64,000 bases of DNA from CBDFLT01 sp965249225 (GTDB taxonomy: Bacteria > Chloroflexota > Dehalococcoidia > Lucifugimonadales > G963668185). The notes under the pieces were generated by a model. It saw nothing but the letters and a program-made list of their open reading frames with translations. It made no database searches and had not been told where the DNA came from. The position numbers and the translations under genes are program-made. Positions 1 to 7,751 of this stretch are shown piece after piece; position 1 is the stretch's first letter, and each line of letters opens with the position of its first letter. The DNA lies in assembly GCA_965249225.1 (NCBI GenBank), contig CBDFLT010000007.1, forward strand, positions 206,849-270,848. Direction: 5' to 3'.

Positions 1-121
1 GGCACACACTGCACAGCTCCGTCTGCAAAGTCGGTTTGGTCGAGCCCGTCGTGTACGTATTGCCGCAGGAGCAGGTGACCACGGCCTCGGGATAGTATTT
101 CGGGTGGATGTCCGCTTTCAT
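1..121 (-). CDS. rpmE: 50S ribosomal protein L31 (partial, C-terminus outside window)
   Basis: Reading the minus strand from the ATG at 121 gives MKADIHPKYYPEAVVTCSC and continues GNTYTTGSTKP to the window edge. This is the N-terminus of bacterial L31, with the opening KADIHP and the first Cys pair (CSC) of the zinc-binding, Cys-containing form. Its start lies 5 nt after the end of rpmA, so the two are probably cotranscribed. The rest of the gene is cut off by the window, so the later Cys residues cannot be fully checked. Confidence 0.93.
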   Translation of the reverse strand, partial: MKADIHPKYYPEAVVTCSCGNTYTTGSTKPTLQTELCSVC

Positions 122-126
122 AGGGT

Positions 127-393
127 TTAATCGTCTCCTGACGCGGGGTAAACGCTGGCCCGCTTTCGCCCCTTCGTGAAGTGCTCGAATTTGACTGTTC
201 CGTCGATCAACGAAAAGAGGGTATGGTCCCGCCCCAGACCGACGTTTTGGCCCGGGTGTATTTTGGTCCCACGCTGCCGGACGATTATCGATCCCGCGTT
301 GACCCACTGGCTATCGTAGCGCTTGACGCCGAGTCGTCGGCCGCGGCTGTCTCGACCGTTTCTTGTGCTTCCTCCGCCCGTCTTGTGTGCCAT
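127..393 (-). CDS. rpmA: 50S ribosomal protein L27
   Basis: This 88-residue protein opens MAHKTGGGSTRNGRDS, the conserved N-terminus of L27 that reaches toward the peptidyl-transferase centre of the large subunit. The conserved core GVKRYDSQWVNAGSIIVRQRG follows. Length and sequence are normal for the family. There is no Firmicutes-type cleavable N-terminal extension: GGGSTRNGRD begins almost at once. The gene sits 11 nt downstream of rplU in the common bacterial L21-L27 order. Confidence 0.97.
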   Translation of the reverse strand: MAHKTGGGSTRNGRDSRGRRLGVKRYDSQWVNAGSIIVRQRGTKIHPGQNVGLGRDHTLFSLIDGTVKFEHFTKGRKRASVYPASGDD

Positions 394-404
394 TCTAATT
401 CTCC

Positions 405-1148
405 CTAAGACCGGGTGCTGGTCGAGGACCGCCGTGTCGACGTTTTGGCTGTGCTCTTGGTCGTACGCGTGGAGGTTCTCTTGCTCGTGCGTCCCGGTGT
501 CGCTTTGGCCGCGCCTTTAGCCGCACGTTTGGCCGGCGTCGTGGCTGCGCCCTGCTTTGCGCGTCCCGGTGTCGCTTTGGCCGTGCCCTTGGTCGCACGT
601 TTGGCCGGCGTCGTGGCCGCGTCCTGCTTCGCGCGTCCCGTGGCCGCTTTGGCCGTGCCCTTAGCCGCACGTTTGGCCGGCGTTGTGGCTGTGTCCTGCT
701 TCGTGCGTCCCGTGGGCGCTTTGGCCGTGCCCTTAGCCACACGTTTGGCCGGCGTTGTGGCTGCGTCGTCCTGCTTCGTGCGTCCCGTGGGCGCCTTGGC
801 CGCGCGCTGCGCTGGCAGCGTGCTTCTTCCGTTTAGCTGGATGTCAACGATTTTCAGATCGGTGTAAGACTGACGGTGGCCGGCCTTCCTGCGATAGCGG
901 GTCTTGGCTTTGTATTTGAAGACGATGATCTTCTTGCCCCGGCCACGCCCGAGGACCTCGGCAACCACCTTTGCGCCAGCGACGGTGGGATTTCCAAGGG
1001 TAACATCACCATTGTGGGACAGCATCACCACATCGGTGAGGTCCACCTTGGCGCCCTCGTCGCCTGGGAGCGTTTCCACGCGAATCGTTCCGCCGGGCTG
1101 GACCCTGTACTGCTTTCCCCCTGTTTGAACTATCGCGTAGTCGGCCAA
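405..1148 (-). CDS. rplU: 50S ribosomal protein L21 with long repetitive basic tail
   Basis: Residues 1-103 are a standard L21: MADYAIVQTGGKQYRVQPG at the start, KIIVFKYKAKTRYRRKAGHR near residue 80, and the closing strand TDLKIVDI. It binds 23S rRNA in the large subunit. The start is a TTG at 1148 preceded by a GAGG stretch. Ordinary L21 stops near residue 105; this one runs to 247. The extra 140 residues are four 24-25-residue repeats of the type AKATPGRAKQ-ATTPAKRAAKGT, followed by a Ser/Thr/Arg/Lys tail. The tail resembles histone H1-like or AlgP-type PAKK repeats and is strongly basic. Ribosome assembly, RNA binding or nucleoid binding are possible roles, but none can be read from sequence. 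Confidence 0.95.
   Translation of the reverse strand: MADYAIVQTGGKQYRVQPGGTIRVETLPGDEGAKVDLTDVVMLSHNGDVTLGNPTVAGAKVVAEVLGRGRGKKIIVFKYKAKTRYRRKAGHRQSYTDLKIVDIQLNGRSTLPAQRAAKAPTGRTKQDDAATTPAKRVAKGTAKAPTGRTKQDTATTPAKRAAKGTAKAATGRAKQDAATTPAKRATKGTAKATPGRAKQGAATTPAKRAAKGAAKATPGRTSKRTSTRTTKSTAKTSTRRSSTSTRS
491..815. repeat. Tandem 72-bp coding repeats in rplU tail
   Basis: Direct repeats starting GTCCCG (plus strand) begin at 491, 563, 635 and 707, with a degenerate fifth unit at 782. Three spacings are 72 bp and one is 75 bp, keeping the reading frame. Each unit encodes one 24-25-residue Lys/Ala/Thr-rich block of the L21 tail. Units differ by scattered substitutions, so the array is not newly expanded. 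Arrays of this kind are prone to copy-number change. Confidence 0.9.
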
Positions 1149-1172
1149 CTCTCGCTACCTCGCCAAACGATA

Positions 1173-1201
1173 ATTGTAGCCCCCGTCGCCATGGTGGTCA
1201 A
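1173..1201 (-). promoter_or_regulatory. Sigma70-type promoter for rplU-rpmA-rpmE
   Basis: On the minus strand a TTGACC -35 box (1201-1196) is followed by a 17-nt spacer and TACAAT (1178-1173). It lies 25 nt upstream of the rplU TTG start. Spacing and both hexamers are close to consensus. Confidence 0.7.
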
Positions 1202-1495
1202 GGTGAACATGTCCCCAGGGAAGCCTCAGACTCCTTGACGAGGAAGAATGAAACGTGCCCGTTGGCGTCGCCATTAATTGGCCAGTAAACTAACCACTCA
1301 CACGCCGACTTTCATCTACGGTCACGGAGGGCCAACAGGTGGGAGACTGTGCGTGTGAAACGGTGCCTAGACGCCATTACGCCCTGTCGGGCGGTGGAGA
1401 GAACGTGCTGACTCCAGACAAACACGAGGGTGCGCTGACGGTGTGTCGCACTCTCGCGGGCCCGGGAGTTCAGAGCGAGCTAGACGGTGTCGGAA
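1202..1495. other. Intergenic region with no recognised gene
   Basis: About 290 bp between the rplU promoter and the DUF5679 gene. I see no convincing ORF, tRNA or known structured RNA on either strand. The open frames here lack ribosome-binding sites and family resemblance. Small GC-rich inverted repeats occur, for example GCCC-TGTC-GGGC near 1380, but form no recognisable terminator. Confidence 0.5.
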
Positions 1496-1636
1496 CTATC
1501 CTTTACCGATGCGGAAGACCCTTGTGCCGCATTTGGGGCAGGTGCCCTCTACCGCCGGCCGCTTGTTTTTCAGCGTGACGTTCTTCGGATTCTTGATATC
1601 CCGCTTGGCCTTGCACTTGAAGCAGTAAGCCTGCAT
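1496..1636 (-). CDS. DUF5679 family small zinc-ribbon-like protein
   Basis: Minus-strand ORF of 46 codons starting MQAYCFKCKAKRDIKNPK and ending CPKCGTRVFRIGKG. Two CxxC pairs (C5-C8 and C33-C36) suggest one bound zinc. It matches the small family annotated as DUF5679, which has no established role. An AGGAGG ribosome-binding site lies about 7 nt before the ATG, and a good promoter lies upstream at 1741-1768. Because it is so short it would be missed by many gene callers. Confidence 0.85.
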   Translation of the reverse strand: MQAYCFKCKAKRDIKNPKNVTLKNKRPAVEGTCPKCGTRVFRIGKG

Positions 1637-1740
1637 CGGGGAACCTCCTGATTGCCTGGCGCTTTCTCGGAACCTTTCGCACCGGCTGAAGATCGCTCTT
1701 TAAGATGGCCAGTGTAAGTCGGCTGCTATTGCAGCTACAC

Positions 1741-1768
1741 AATATACTGGGCTTGAAGGGCCTGTCAA
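1741..1768 (-). promoter_or_regulatory. Sigma70-type promoter for the DUF5679 gene
   Basis: Minus strand TTGACA (1768-1763), 16-nt spacer, TATATT (1746-1741). It lies about 105 nt upstream of the DUF5679 start codon. Confidence 0.65.
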
Positions 1769-1832
1769 CAGAGTGAGCTGCTTCTAAAGTGGGAAAGGAG
1801 TGACCGGCCCGTCAATCCCCGCATGAGGCCAT

Positions 1833-2786
1833 CTAGAGTGGGTTTTCTCCGTCAGAGTACTTCAACAAGAACACTCTGTGGGGCTGCCACTGCCCAGTTG
1901 AGGAGTTGAAAGACAGGATGGCCAGGAACCTTCCATCCACGGTGTATGCCCGACACTCCTCGTCCGGATCGGACGGCTGGGAGAGAGGGACGCTCATCCC
2001 AGCGGGGAGAGGGCGCCCATGAGTGATCAGGTCTTCGTGCCGTTTGCCCACTATGACCACTCGAAGGTGCTGAAGTGCGGCGTCGGGGCCATAAAGCGCC
2101 TCTTCCCATGTGCCGTCGGAGATCTTTTGCTCGGCATCGTCCGGGGACAGCGAATCCGATATGTGGAACGGTCCGCTCCGGAGCCGGACGAGACTCTTCA
2201 GGTGGCCGCCGCAGCCTAGATTCTGACCCAGGTCGTGGGCGAAAGAGCGCATGTAAAAGCCTCGGCCGCAGCTAACCTTTATAGTGGCGAGCGACGGCTT
2301 CCAGTCCAGGAGATCGATGCTAAATACCTCTACGGCGCGGGCCTTTCTCTCCACTTCTATCCCCGCACGGGCCAATTCGTACAGCCGCTTGCCCTCTCGC
2401 TTGAGCGCGCTGTACATGGGCGGCACCTGCTTGATCGACCCCTTGAACGGCTCGAGCGCTTGTTCGACATCGTGGCGGGTTATATGGGAGGCGTCCGACC
2501 GATCGGTTACCTGGCCTTCCGAGTCGTAGGTATCGGTGGTTACGCCCAGTTCAACCACGCTGTCGTAGGCTTTGGTCCCTTCGATCACATAATCCATGAC
2601 TCGTGTGGCCTGGCCGAAGAATATGGGCACGACTCCGGAGGCCGCAGGATCAAGGGCGCCCCCGTGCCCCACGCGCTTCTGCCTGCTTGAGCGCTTCATG
2701 CGGCGCACCACGGCCATGGACGTTATGCCATGAGGCTTGTTTATGTTGAGAATGCCTTCCACCGCACCGCCTGATCGGCTTTTCAA
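1833..2786 (-). CDS. truB: tRNA pseudouridine(55) synthase TruB
   Basis: A 317-residue enzyme that isomerises U55 to pseudouridine in the T-loop of tRNAs. N-terminal GILNINKPHGITSMAVV and the catalytic motif HGGALDPAASGVV (Asp46 is the nucleophile) are typical. GRGFYMRSFAHDLG is the conserved region near residue 175. The C-terminal ~80 residues, rich in SPDDAE and VDGRFLAIL, form the PUA-like RNA-binding extension. It is the last gene of the nusA-rnpM-infB-rbfA-truB operon, in the order widely conserved among bacteria, with a 119-nt gap after rbfA. Confidence 0.97.
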   Translation of the reverse strand: MKSRSGGAVEGILNINKPHGITSMAVVRRMKRSSRQKRVGHGGALDPAASGVVPIFFGQATRVMDYVIEGTKAYDSVVELGVTTDTYDSEGQVTDRSDASHITRHDVEQALEPFKGSIKQVPPMYSALKREGKRLYELARAGIEVERKARAVEVFSIDLLDWKPSLATIKVSCGRGFYMRSFAHDLGQNLGCGGHLKSLVRLRSGPFHISDSLSPDDAEQKISDGTWEEALYGPDAALQHLRVVIVGKRHEDLITHGRPLPAGMSVPLSQPSDPDEECRAYTVDGRFLAILSFNSSTGQWQPHRVFLLKYSDGENPL

Positions 2787-2905
2787 TAAGCCGTTTCGAA
2801 AACCTTATTTGTCCTTACGTAACATATCCAGGCCCCATGCAGCTATTCACATCCACTCGGAGCCGTAACCGATCCGCCCTGGAGCTGGGTTAATTTCCCG
2901 ACCAT

Positions 2906-3271
2906 CTACGGTGCTGGGTCTGCCTCAGGCCCAGGGGCTACCTTTTTGATGATCCGAAGGAGCTCATCGCCCTGTTCAATCGAATGATCGATAAAGAAGT
3001 TCAGAGATGGGACCGTCTTGAGGCTAACGTACGGCCGCAGGCTTCTGCGAATAAAGCCCGACGCCGACTTGAGCGCCTTTAGTGTTTTACGCTTCTCCTG
3101 CTCGTCGCCAAGCACGCTGACGAAGACTTTAGCCAATCTCAGGTCGGAAGAGGTCTCGACCCGGGTGATGCTCACCATCGGATGCAGACGCGGATCTTTG
3201 AGCTTGAAGGTCAACATGCTGCTGATCTCTTGGCGCAACAAGACGTTAACGCGGTCCATCCGGCGGCTCAT
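2906..3271 (-). CDS. rbfA: 30S ribosome-binding factor A
   Basis: A 121-residue protein with the RbfA signature: N-terminal MSRRMDRVNVLLRQEISSML, the KDPRL motif, the strand LRLAKVFVSVLGDEQEK, and SASGFIRRSLRPYVSLK followed by PSLNFFIDHSIEQGDEL. RbfA is a KH-fold factor that binds the 30S subunit and helps mature the 5' end of 16S rRNA, especially in the cold. Length and domain content are normal. It lies between infB and truB on the minus strand, as expected for this operon. Confidence 0.96.
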   Translation of the reverse strand: MSRRMDRVNVLLRQEISSMLTFKLKDPRLHPMVSITRVETSSDLRLAKVFVSVLGDEQEKRKTLKALKSASGFIRRSLRPYVSLKTVPSLNFFIDHSIEQGDELLRIIKKVAPGPEADPAP

Positions 3272-3333
3272 ATGAGGAACCTCTTGCTGGGTGCTGACAG
3301 AGGGACAGGCGACCGGTGGTCAACTAGAGACGC

Positions 3334-5178
3334 CTACTCGATTCGATGCGCCTCTAGGACGTCGCCTTCTTCGTAGCCTTGATAGCCTTCGAGGACTAAG
3401 CCACCTTCGAACCCATTGGTGACCTCTCTGACGTCGTCCTTGAAGTGCTTGAGGCTGACCACTGTCCCAACGTACAGAGATTCGCCGTTTCGCAGAACGT
3501 GGATAATGGAGTTTCGAGTTATGTGGCCATCATTGACGTAGAAGCCTGCGGCCCTGGTCCTCCGACCAAGGCCGAATATGGCTCTCACCGTTGCGACCCC
3601 TTCGACGATGTCTTGCTGGACCGGCTCGAGAAGACCTTCAAGGGCCTTTTCGATGTCCTCGGTGAGGGCGTAGATGACGTCGTAGAAGCGTATCTCCACG
3701 CTCTCTTGATTGGCCATTGCCAGAGCGCCGGGCTCCGGCTTCGTGTTGAACCCTATGACGATGGCGTTGGAGGCGACCGCCAGCATTACGTCGCTCTCAG
3801 TGATACTAGCGGTGGCGATGTGTACCAGGTTAACCCTTGTCTGATCGGTGTTGAGTCCCTCGAGTGCGCTGCGCACCGCGTCGACACTGCCCTGTACGTC
3901 CGTCTTGACGATCAGGTTGAGGGACTTGACCTCACCGGACTCCATCCTGGAGTGTACGTCCTCTAAAGTAACACCCCCTCGGGCGCTCAGCTCATGCCGC
4001 CTCTGCCGCTCGCGGTCCTCCACCATCTTTTTTGCGGTCTTCTCATCAGGGACGGCGTACAGAAGGTCTCCTGCTTGTGGAATGTCCCCGAGGCCCAGGA
4101 CCTCCACGGGCTGTGAGGGCCCCGCTTCCTTAATACGCTGGCCGCGGTCGTTGAACATGGCCCTCACCCGGCCGTGACGCTCCCCCGCTACCACGTTGTC
4201 GCCGATACGCAGGGTGCCAGTCTGTACCAGCACCGTCGTTACCGGACCCTTGCTCTTGTCCAGACGTGCTTCGATGACCACGGCCTGTACCGACCGATTC
4301 GGGTTGGCCTTGAGCTCGTTAACCTCGGCCACCACTTGGATGTTCGCCAGCAGATCGTCGACTCCATCTCCTGCCAATGCTGACACCGGAGCCGCTATGA
4401 CGTCGCCACCCCACTCCTCGATGAGCAGCTCATGCTCAGACAACTGCCTCTTGACCTTTTCCTGGTCGGCGTTGGGCTTGTCGATCTTGTTAATGGCGAC
4501 GATGATTGGGACGCCGGCGGCTTTAACATGGTCGATGGCTTCCTCGGTCTGTGGCATGATCCCGTCGTCGGCGGCAACGACCAGGATCGCCACGTCGGTT
4601 ACCTGGGCGCCCCGCGCTCGCATGGCGGTAAACGCCTCGTGGCCAGGCGTGTCGATAAAGGTGATTAAATTGCCGTCGTGTTCCACCTGGTAAGCGCCTA
4701 TGTGCTGGGTTATCCCACCGCTCTCAGCGGCGGCCACATTGGCCTTACGTATGGTGTCGAGAAGAGTCGTCTTGCCGTGGTCGACATGGCCCAGGATGGT
4801 CACGACGGGGGGCCGAGGCTCGAGAGCCTCCTGGTCCTCCTCCTTAGTGGAGACCACGAGCGAGGCGGGTCCGATATTCTGGTCGGCAAGCGGCTGCACT
4901 TGGTAACCTAGCGACTGGGCTATCAGCGCGGCAGTATCGTGCTCTACCACCTCGTTGATCGTATACATGTGGCCTTGCCGCATGAAGACCTTGATCAGCT
5001 CAACGACGTCAACGTGCATGATCGTGGCAAGGTCGGACACTGTGAGGGCGGCGGGGATTTCCAGGACCGCCGTGCCAGCCACGTCGCCTGTTGCAGCAAC
5101 CTGAGCTGGCTGGGGCGCAGGGTCGGTGCTCACGGCTCCCTGTTGTGGGTCTTCATGCTTTGTAGCCCTGTTAGCCAT
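3334..5178 (-). CDS. infB: Translation initiation factor IF-2
   Basis: This 614-residue GTPase positions initiator fMet-tRNA on the 30S subunit and promotes subunit joining. The G1 P-loop GHVDHGKT is at residues 130-137; G3 DTPGHEAF and G4 NKID follow. The IF2_N domain near residues 43-95 (VSDLATIMHVDVVELIKVFM) is present. Domains II to IV extend to the C-terminus (EGGLVLEGYQGYEEGDVLE). The N-terminal region is short, about 40 residues before IF2_N, so this is a compact IF-2 rather than the roughly 890-residue enterobacterial form. It starts 41 nt downstream of rnpM. Confidence 0.98.
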   Translation of the reverse strand: MANRATKHEDPQQGAVSTDPAPQPAQVAATGDVAGTAVLEIPAALTVSDLATIMHVDVVELIKVFMRQGHMYTINEVVEHDTAALIAQSLGYQVQPLADQNIGPASLVVSTKEEDQEALEPRPPVVTILGHVDHGKTTLLDTIRKANVAAAESGGITQHIGAYQVEHDGNLITFIDTPGHEAFTAMRARGAQVTDVAILVVAADDGIMPQTEEAIDHVKAAGVPIIVAINKIDKPNADQEKVKRQLSEHELLIEEWGGDVIAAPVSALAGDGVDDLLANIQVVAEVNELKANPNRSVQAVVIEARLDKSKGPVTTVLVQTGTLRIGDNVVAGERHGRVRAMFNDRGQRIKEAGPSQPVEVLGLGDIPQAGDLLYAVPDEKTAKKMVEDRERQRRHELSARGGVTLEDVHSRMESGEVKSLNLIVKTDVQGSVDAVRSALEGLNTDQTRVNLVHIATASITESDVMLAVASNAIVIGFNTKPEPGALAMANQESVEIRFYDVIYALTEDIEKALEGLLEPVQQDIVEGVATVRAIFGLGRRTRAAGFYVNDGHITRNSIIHVLRNGESLYVGTVVSLKHFKDDVREVTNGFEGGLVLEGYQGYEEGDVLEAHRIE

Positions 5179-5219
5179 AACACTCCGAATTCTTCGTGCT
5201 GACGGTGGTAGTAGAGATG

Positions 5220-5507
5220 TCAGACAACCGGCGATGCCGTTGTTAGTGTCGTCGTCAGCCTCTTCCAGTTGTCATCTGTCACCTTGGTACGGAGGGCGTA
5301 CTCAAGACGCCCGCGTTGTAGACCCTTGCTCTCACAATCGAGCCTTTTGCATACGTATGCTCCTCGCCCTGGGGACTTACCCGTTGGGTCCACCTCAACC
5401 GCCCCGGCGGGAGTCGCCACGATCCGCAGCAGTTCGGTCTTAGCCGATCTGTTGCGACAGATAACACAACTCCTTAGTGGCACACGTCGTTTGGCAGAGG
5501 CGCACAT
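5220..5507 (-). CDS. rnpM: YlxR/RnpM family RNA-binding protein
   Basis: A 95-residue member of the YlxR family (DUF448), recognised by RRVPLRSCVICRNRSAK near the N-terminus and the hallmark GRGAYVC. The family is a small basic RNA-binding fold; in Bacillus subtilis YlxR was renamed RnpM for its effect on RNase P. It lies between nusA and infB, the conserved genomic position, in the same orientation and 22 nt after nusA. The start at 5507 is ATG. The residues after position 80 are variable. Confidence 0.93.
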   Translation of the reverse strand: MCASAKRRVPLRSCVICRNRSAKTELLRIVATPAGAVEVDPTGKSPGRGAYVCKRLDCESKGLQRGRLEYALRTKVTDDNWKRLTTTLTTASPVV

Positions 5508-5529
5508 TACTCAATTGAGTACCTTATAT

Positions 5530-7365
5530 TTATCTTCTACGGGCTTTGGATTTTCTTTTTCGCTGTCCGGTTCCCACTCCCCGCCTTTGCCCCCGTTTTT
5601 CGCGCCTGGCGGTCACCCCTCCCTTTAGTCCGGCGATATCCTCGGCGAAGCGGATTTGGCCTGGTTCCGGTTCCAGCCGTCCCCTTTGAAGCGACCATAT
5701 GCCTTCCGGCAGGTCGGCAAGGGAGGCGCCGACTGAGAGGGCTGGGACGGCCTCTTCTTCCTTCTTCTCCTGAGTCTCGAGTTCCAACGCCTCAGGAACA
5801 ACAGGTTCAGGCGTAACCCCGTCTCCCACGGCGGGCGCAGCTGCGGCCACGGCCTCGCCCGCGGGCACGGCAGAGGGCTCTGGCGCGACATGAGGCTCTG
5901 CTTCGACCTCCACGGCCGGCTCCGCCTCAGCCTCCTGGATTTCGGTTGCCGGCTCGCTAACGGCGACCTCTTTTTCTGCCACGGCTTCTTCCGGCGCGGG
6001 CTCCTCCTTGGGCGCCTCAACAACAACCTCTTCCGCCACCGCGGGAAGCTCTTCGGCTTTTTCGTCGACTGGGGGAGCACTTATCGTATATGCGGCCGTT
6101 TTGCCCTTCTGCCCCTCGGCGGCGTTAACGAGGTGGCCATCGGCCGCCAGAGAGCGCAGCTGGCGTGAGGCGGTGGATGAAGCCACTCCGAGCTCTTCCG
6201 CCACCGCGCGAATAGACGCGGTCGCGGTCTCTGACCGGCCGCAGACTTCGCCGACCGCCGCCATGACGGCCAGTTGTTTCTCTGAGAGAGCGTCGGCCCC
6301 GGCAGCCACAGGCGTGGGCTTGGCCTCGGCCGTAGAATCTATGTGGCTTCTGATGTCAACTTTCCAGCCGGTCAATTTGGCCGCCAGTCGGGCGTTCTGC
6401 CCTTCCTTCCCAATAGCCAGGGACAGTTGCCTGTCTGGCACCACCGCCGCTGCTGATCCGGTTTCTTCGTCCATATCCACCCTCAGCACCTGGGAGGGAC
6501 TGAGGGCATTGGCGATGAAGACCTTGGGGTCCTTGTTCCAAGCCACGACATCGATCTTTTCGCCGTCGAGCTCGTTTACGATGTTCTGAATTCGTATGCC
6601 TCTGAGGCCGACACATGATCCAACAGGATCAACGCCGTCTTGTCGGGCGAACACCGCAACCTTGCTGCGTGCGCCAGCCTCTCGGGCGATAGCCATTATC
6701 TCCACGGCACCGTTATATATCTCTGGAACCTCCATCTCGAACAAGCGTATCAAGAGCTGTTTGTCGGTTCTGGACACGATTAGCTCCGGGCCTTTGGTGG
6801 AGCGCCGGATCGACTGGAGAAGCACCTTCATCCTCATGCCAACCCGGTATCGCTCGTACGGCACCTGTTCTGAGGCCGGCAGGATGGACTCTGCGCGTCC
6901 CAGCTCAACGATTATCTGCTTAGGCTCGATGCGTTGAATGGTAACCGAGAAGACCTCGCCTTCTCTATCGGCGTACTCGTCGTATACTAGCTCGCGCTCG
7001 GCCTCCCTTAGCCGCTGCATCACCACCTGCTTCGCGGTCTGGGCCGCGATTCGGCCGGCGCTATGGGGGAGGCTTTCGGTGGCTATGCTTTCACCCACCT
7101 CGGCATCGGGCTTGATCTGCTTTGCGTCAGGGAGAGAGAGCTCCAAGAGTGGATCGGCCACCTCATCCACAACGGTTTTGACAATATAAACGCTCACGTC
7201 CCCGGATCCGGGGTCCAGTTTGACGGAGATATTGTGCCCGCCGAGGACGCTGTCCCTCCGATATGCGGACACCAGGGCGGCTTCGATGGCTGACAGCACT
7301 GTCTCCCTCGGGAGATTGCGCTCGGAGGCCAATTGGGTTAGGGCGATTATGAAATCGCTCTTCAA
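5530..7365 (-). CDS. nusA: Transcription factor NusA with winged-helix and acidic C-terminal extensions
   Basis: I place the start at the TTG at 7365, because AAGGAGGT lies 7 nt upstream on the minus strand; a longer frame opens at 7446 but has no such site. The 611-residue product has the NusA N-terminal domain (1-125), an S1 domain (about 138-186), and two KH domains with the DPVGSCVG and LAIGKEGQNARLA motifs. It controls pausing, termination and antitermination by RNA polymerase. After the KH domains come an unusual winged-helix-like segment (about 362-430), a Glu/Ala/Pro-rich acidic linker (about 433-545) and a very basic Arg/Lys tail. This C-terminus differs from E. coli NusA acidic repeats. 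No rimP is found upstream. Confidence 0.96.
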   Translation of the reverse strand: MKSDFIIALTQLASERNLPRETVLSAIEAALVSAYRRDSVLGGHNISVKLDPGSGDVSVYIVKTVVDEVADPLLELSLPDAKQIKPDAEVGESIATESLPHSAGRIAAQTAKQVVMQRLREAERELVYDEYADREGEVFSVTIQRIEPKQIIVELGRAESILPASEQVPYERYRVGMRMKVLLQSIRRSTKGPELIVSRTDKQLLIRLFEMEVPEIYNGAVEIMAIAREAGARSKVAVFARQDGVDPVGSCVGLRGIRIQNIVNELDGEKIDVVAWNKDPKVFIANALSPSQVLRVDMDEETGSAAAVVPDRQLSLAIGKEGQNARLAAKLTGWKVDIRSHIDSTAEAKPTPVAAGADALSEKQLAVMAAVGEVCGRSETATASIRAVAEELGVASSTASRQLRSLAADGHLVNAAEGQKGKTAAYTISAPPVDEKAEELPAVAEEVVVEAPKEEPAPEEAVAEKEVAVSEPATEIQEAEAEPAVEVEAEPHVAPEPSAVPAGEAVAAAAPAVGDGVTPEPVVPEALELETQEKKEEEAVPALSVGASLADLPEGIWSLQRGRLEPEPGQIRFAEDIAGLKGGVTARREKRGQRRGVGTGQRKRKSKARRR

Positions 7366-7410
7366 TTCAGGCACCTCCTTGGAGTCTAATGTAACCCCGC
7401 CATAATTAAA

Positions 7411-7434
7411 GAAAGTGGGGCCCGCCCCACTTTC
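7411..7434 (-). promoter_or_regulatory. Perfect hairpin in the nusA leader
   Basis: A 10-bp perfect inverted repeat, GAAAGTGGGG with CCCCACTTTC and a 4-nt loop, lies in the nusA 5' untranslated region between the promoter and the ribosome-binding site. On the minus strand it is followed by TTTAATTAT, weakly U-rich. It could be an attenuator or an RNA-stability element of the nusA operon; this role is inferred. Confidence 0.6.
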
Positions 7435-7460
7435 ACCGTAAGGCACAAAAGTGCACAGTG

Positions 7461-7489
7461 AGTATAGCAGTTTTAACGCTTCGGTTCAA
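7461..7489 (-). promoter_or_regulatory. Sigma70-type promoter of the nusA operon
   Basis: Minus strand TTGAAC (7489-7484), 17-nt spacer, TATACT (7466-7461). The predicted transcript starts around 7454, leaving an approximately 90-nt leader before the nusA TTG that contains the hairpin at 7411-7434. Confidence 0.75.
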
Positions 7490-7737
7490 GCGAGACGGGC
7501 CGCCGCGACGGCCCGTTAGAGATGCCAATTCACGCCTTGGCGAAGCCGTTCGTGGGCAGCCTTTACTAGTGAGTATTTTCTAGCGTAAGCTTTCGGGCCA
7601 CCTTAGGAGTCACAATTAAGCAGTGTCGCCGATATGCGACCAACCAGTGTTGCACATGTTGATTGCATGGTAATCATCTGGCCTTGATAATGTTTCTTAA
7701 ATTTCGCTTTAACGACGCTGAGTCGCATATGGCGATT
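7490..7737. other. Divergent intergenic region between nusA and modA
   Basis: About 250 bp separating two divergently transcribed operons. It contains a GC-rich inverted repeat GGGCCG-N6-CGGCCC around 7498-7515. No clear Moco riboswitch, ModE site or strong plus-strand promoter could be recognised. Confidence 0.4.
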
Positions 7738-7751
7738 GGAGGAGCATTGAT

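Noticed and set aside
1339..1628. ORFs on the plus strand between rplU and truB
   Set aside because: They are antisense to the DUF5679 gene or unsupported; no ribosome-binding site.
7366..7446. Longer NusA N-terminus
   Set aside because: It covers the leader hairpin and the ribosome-binding site; the TTG at 7365 matches the family start.
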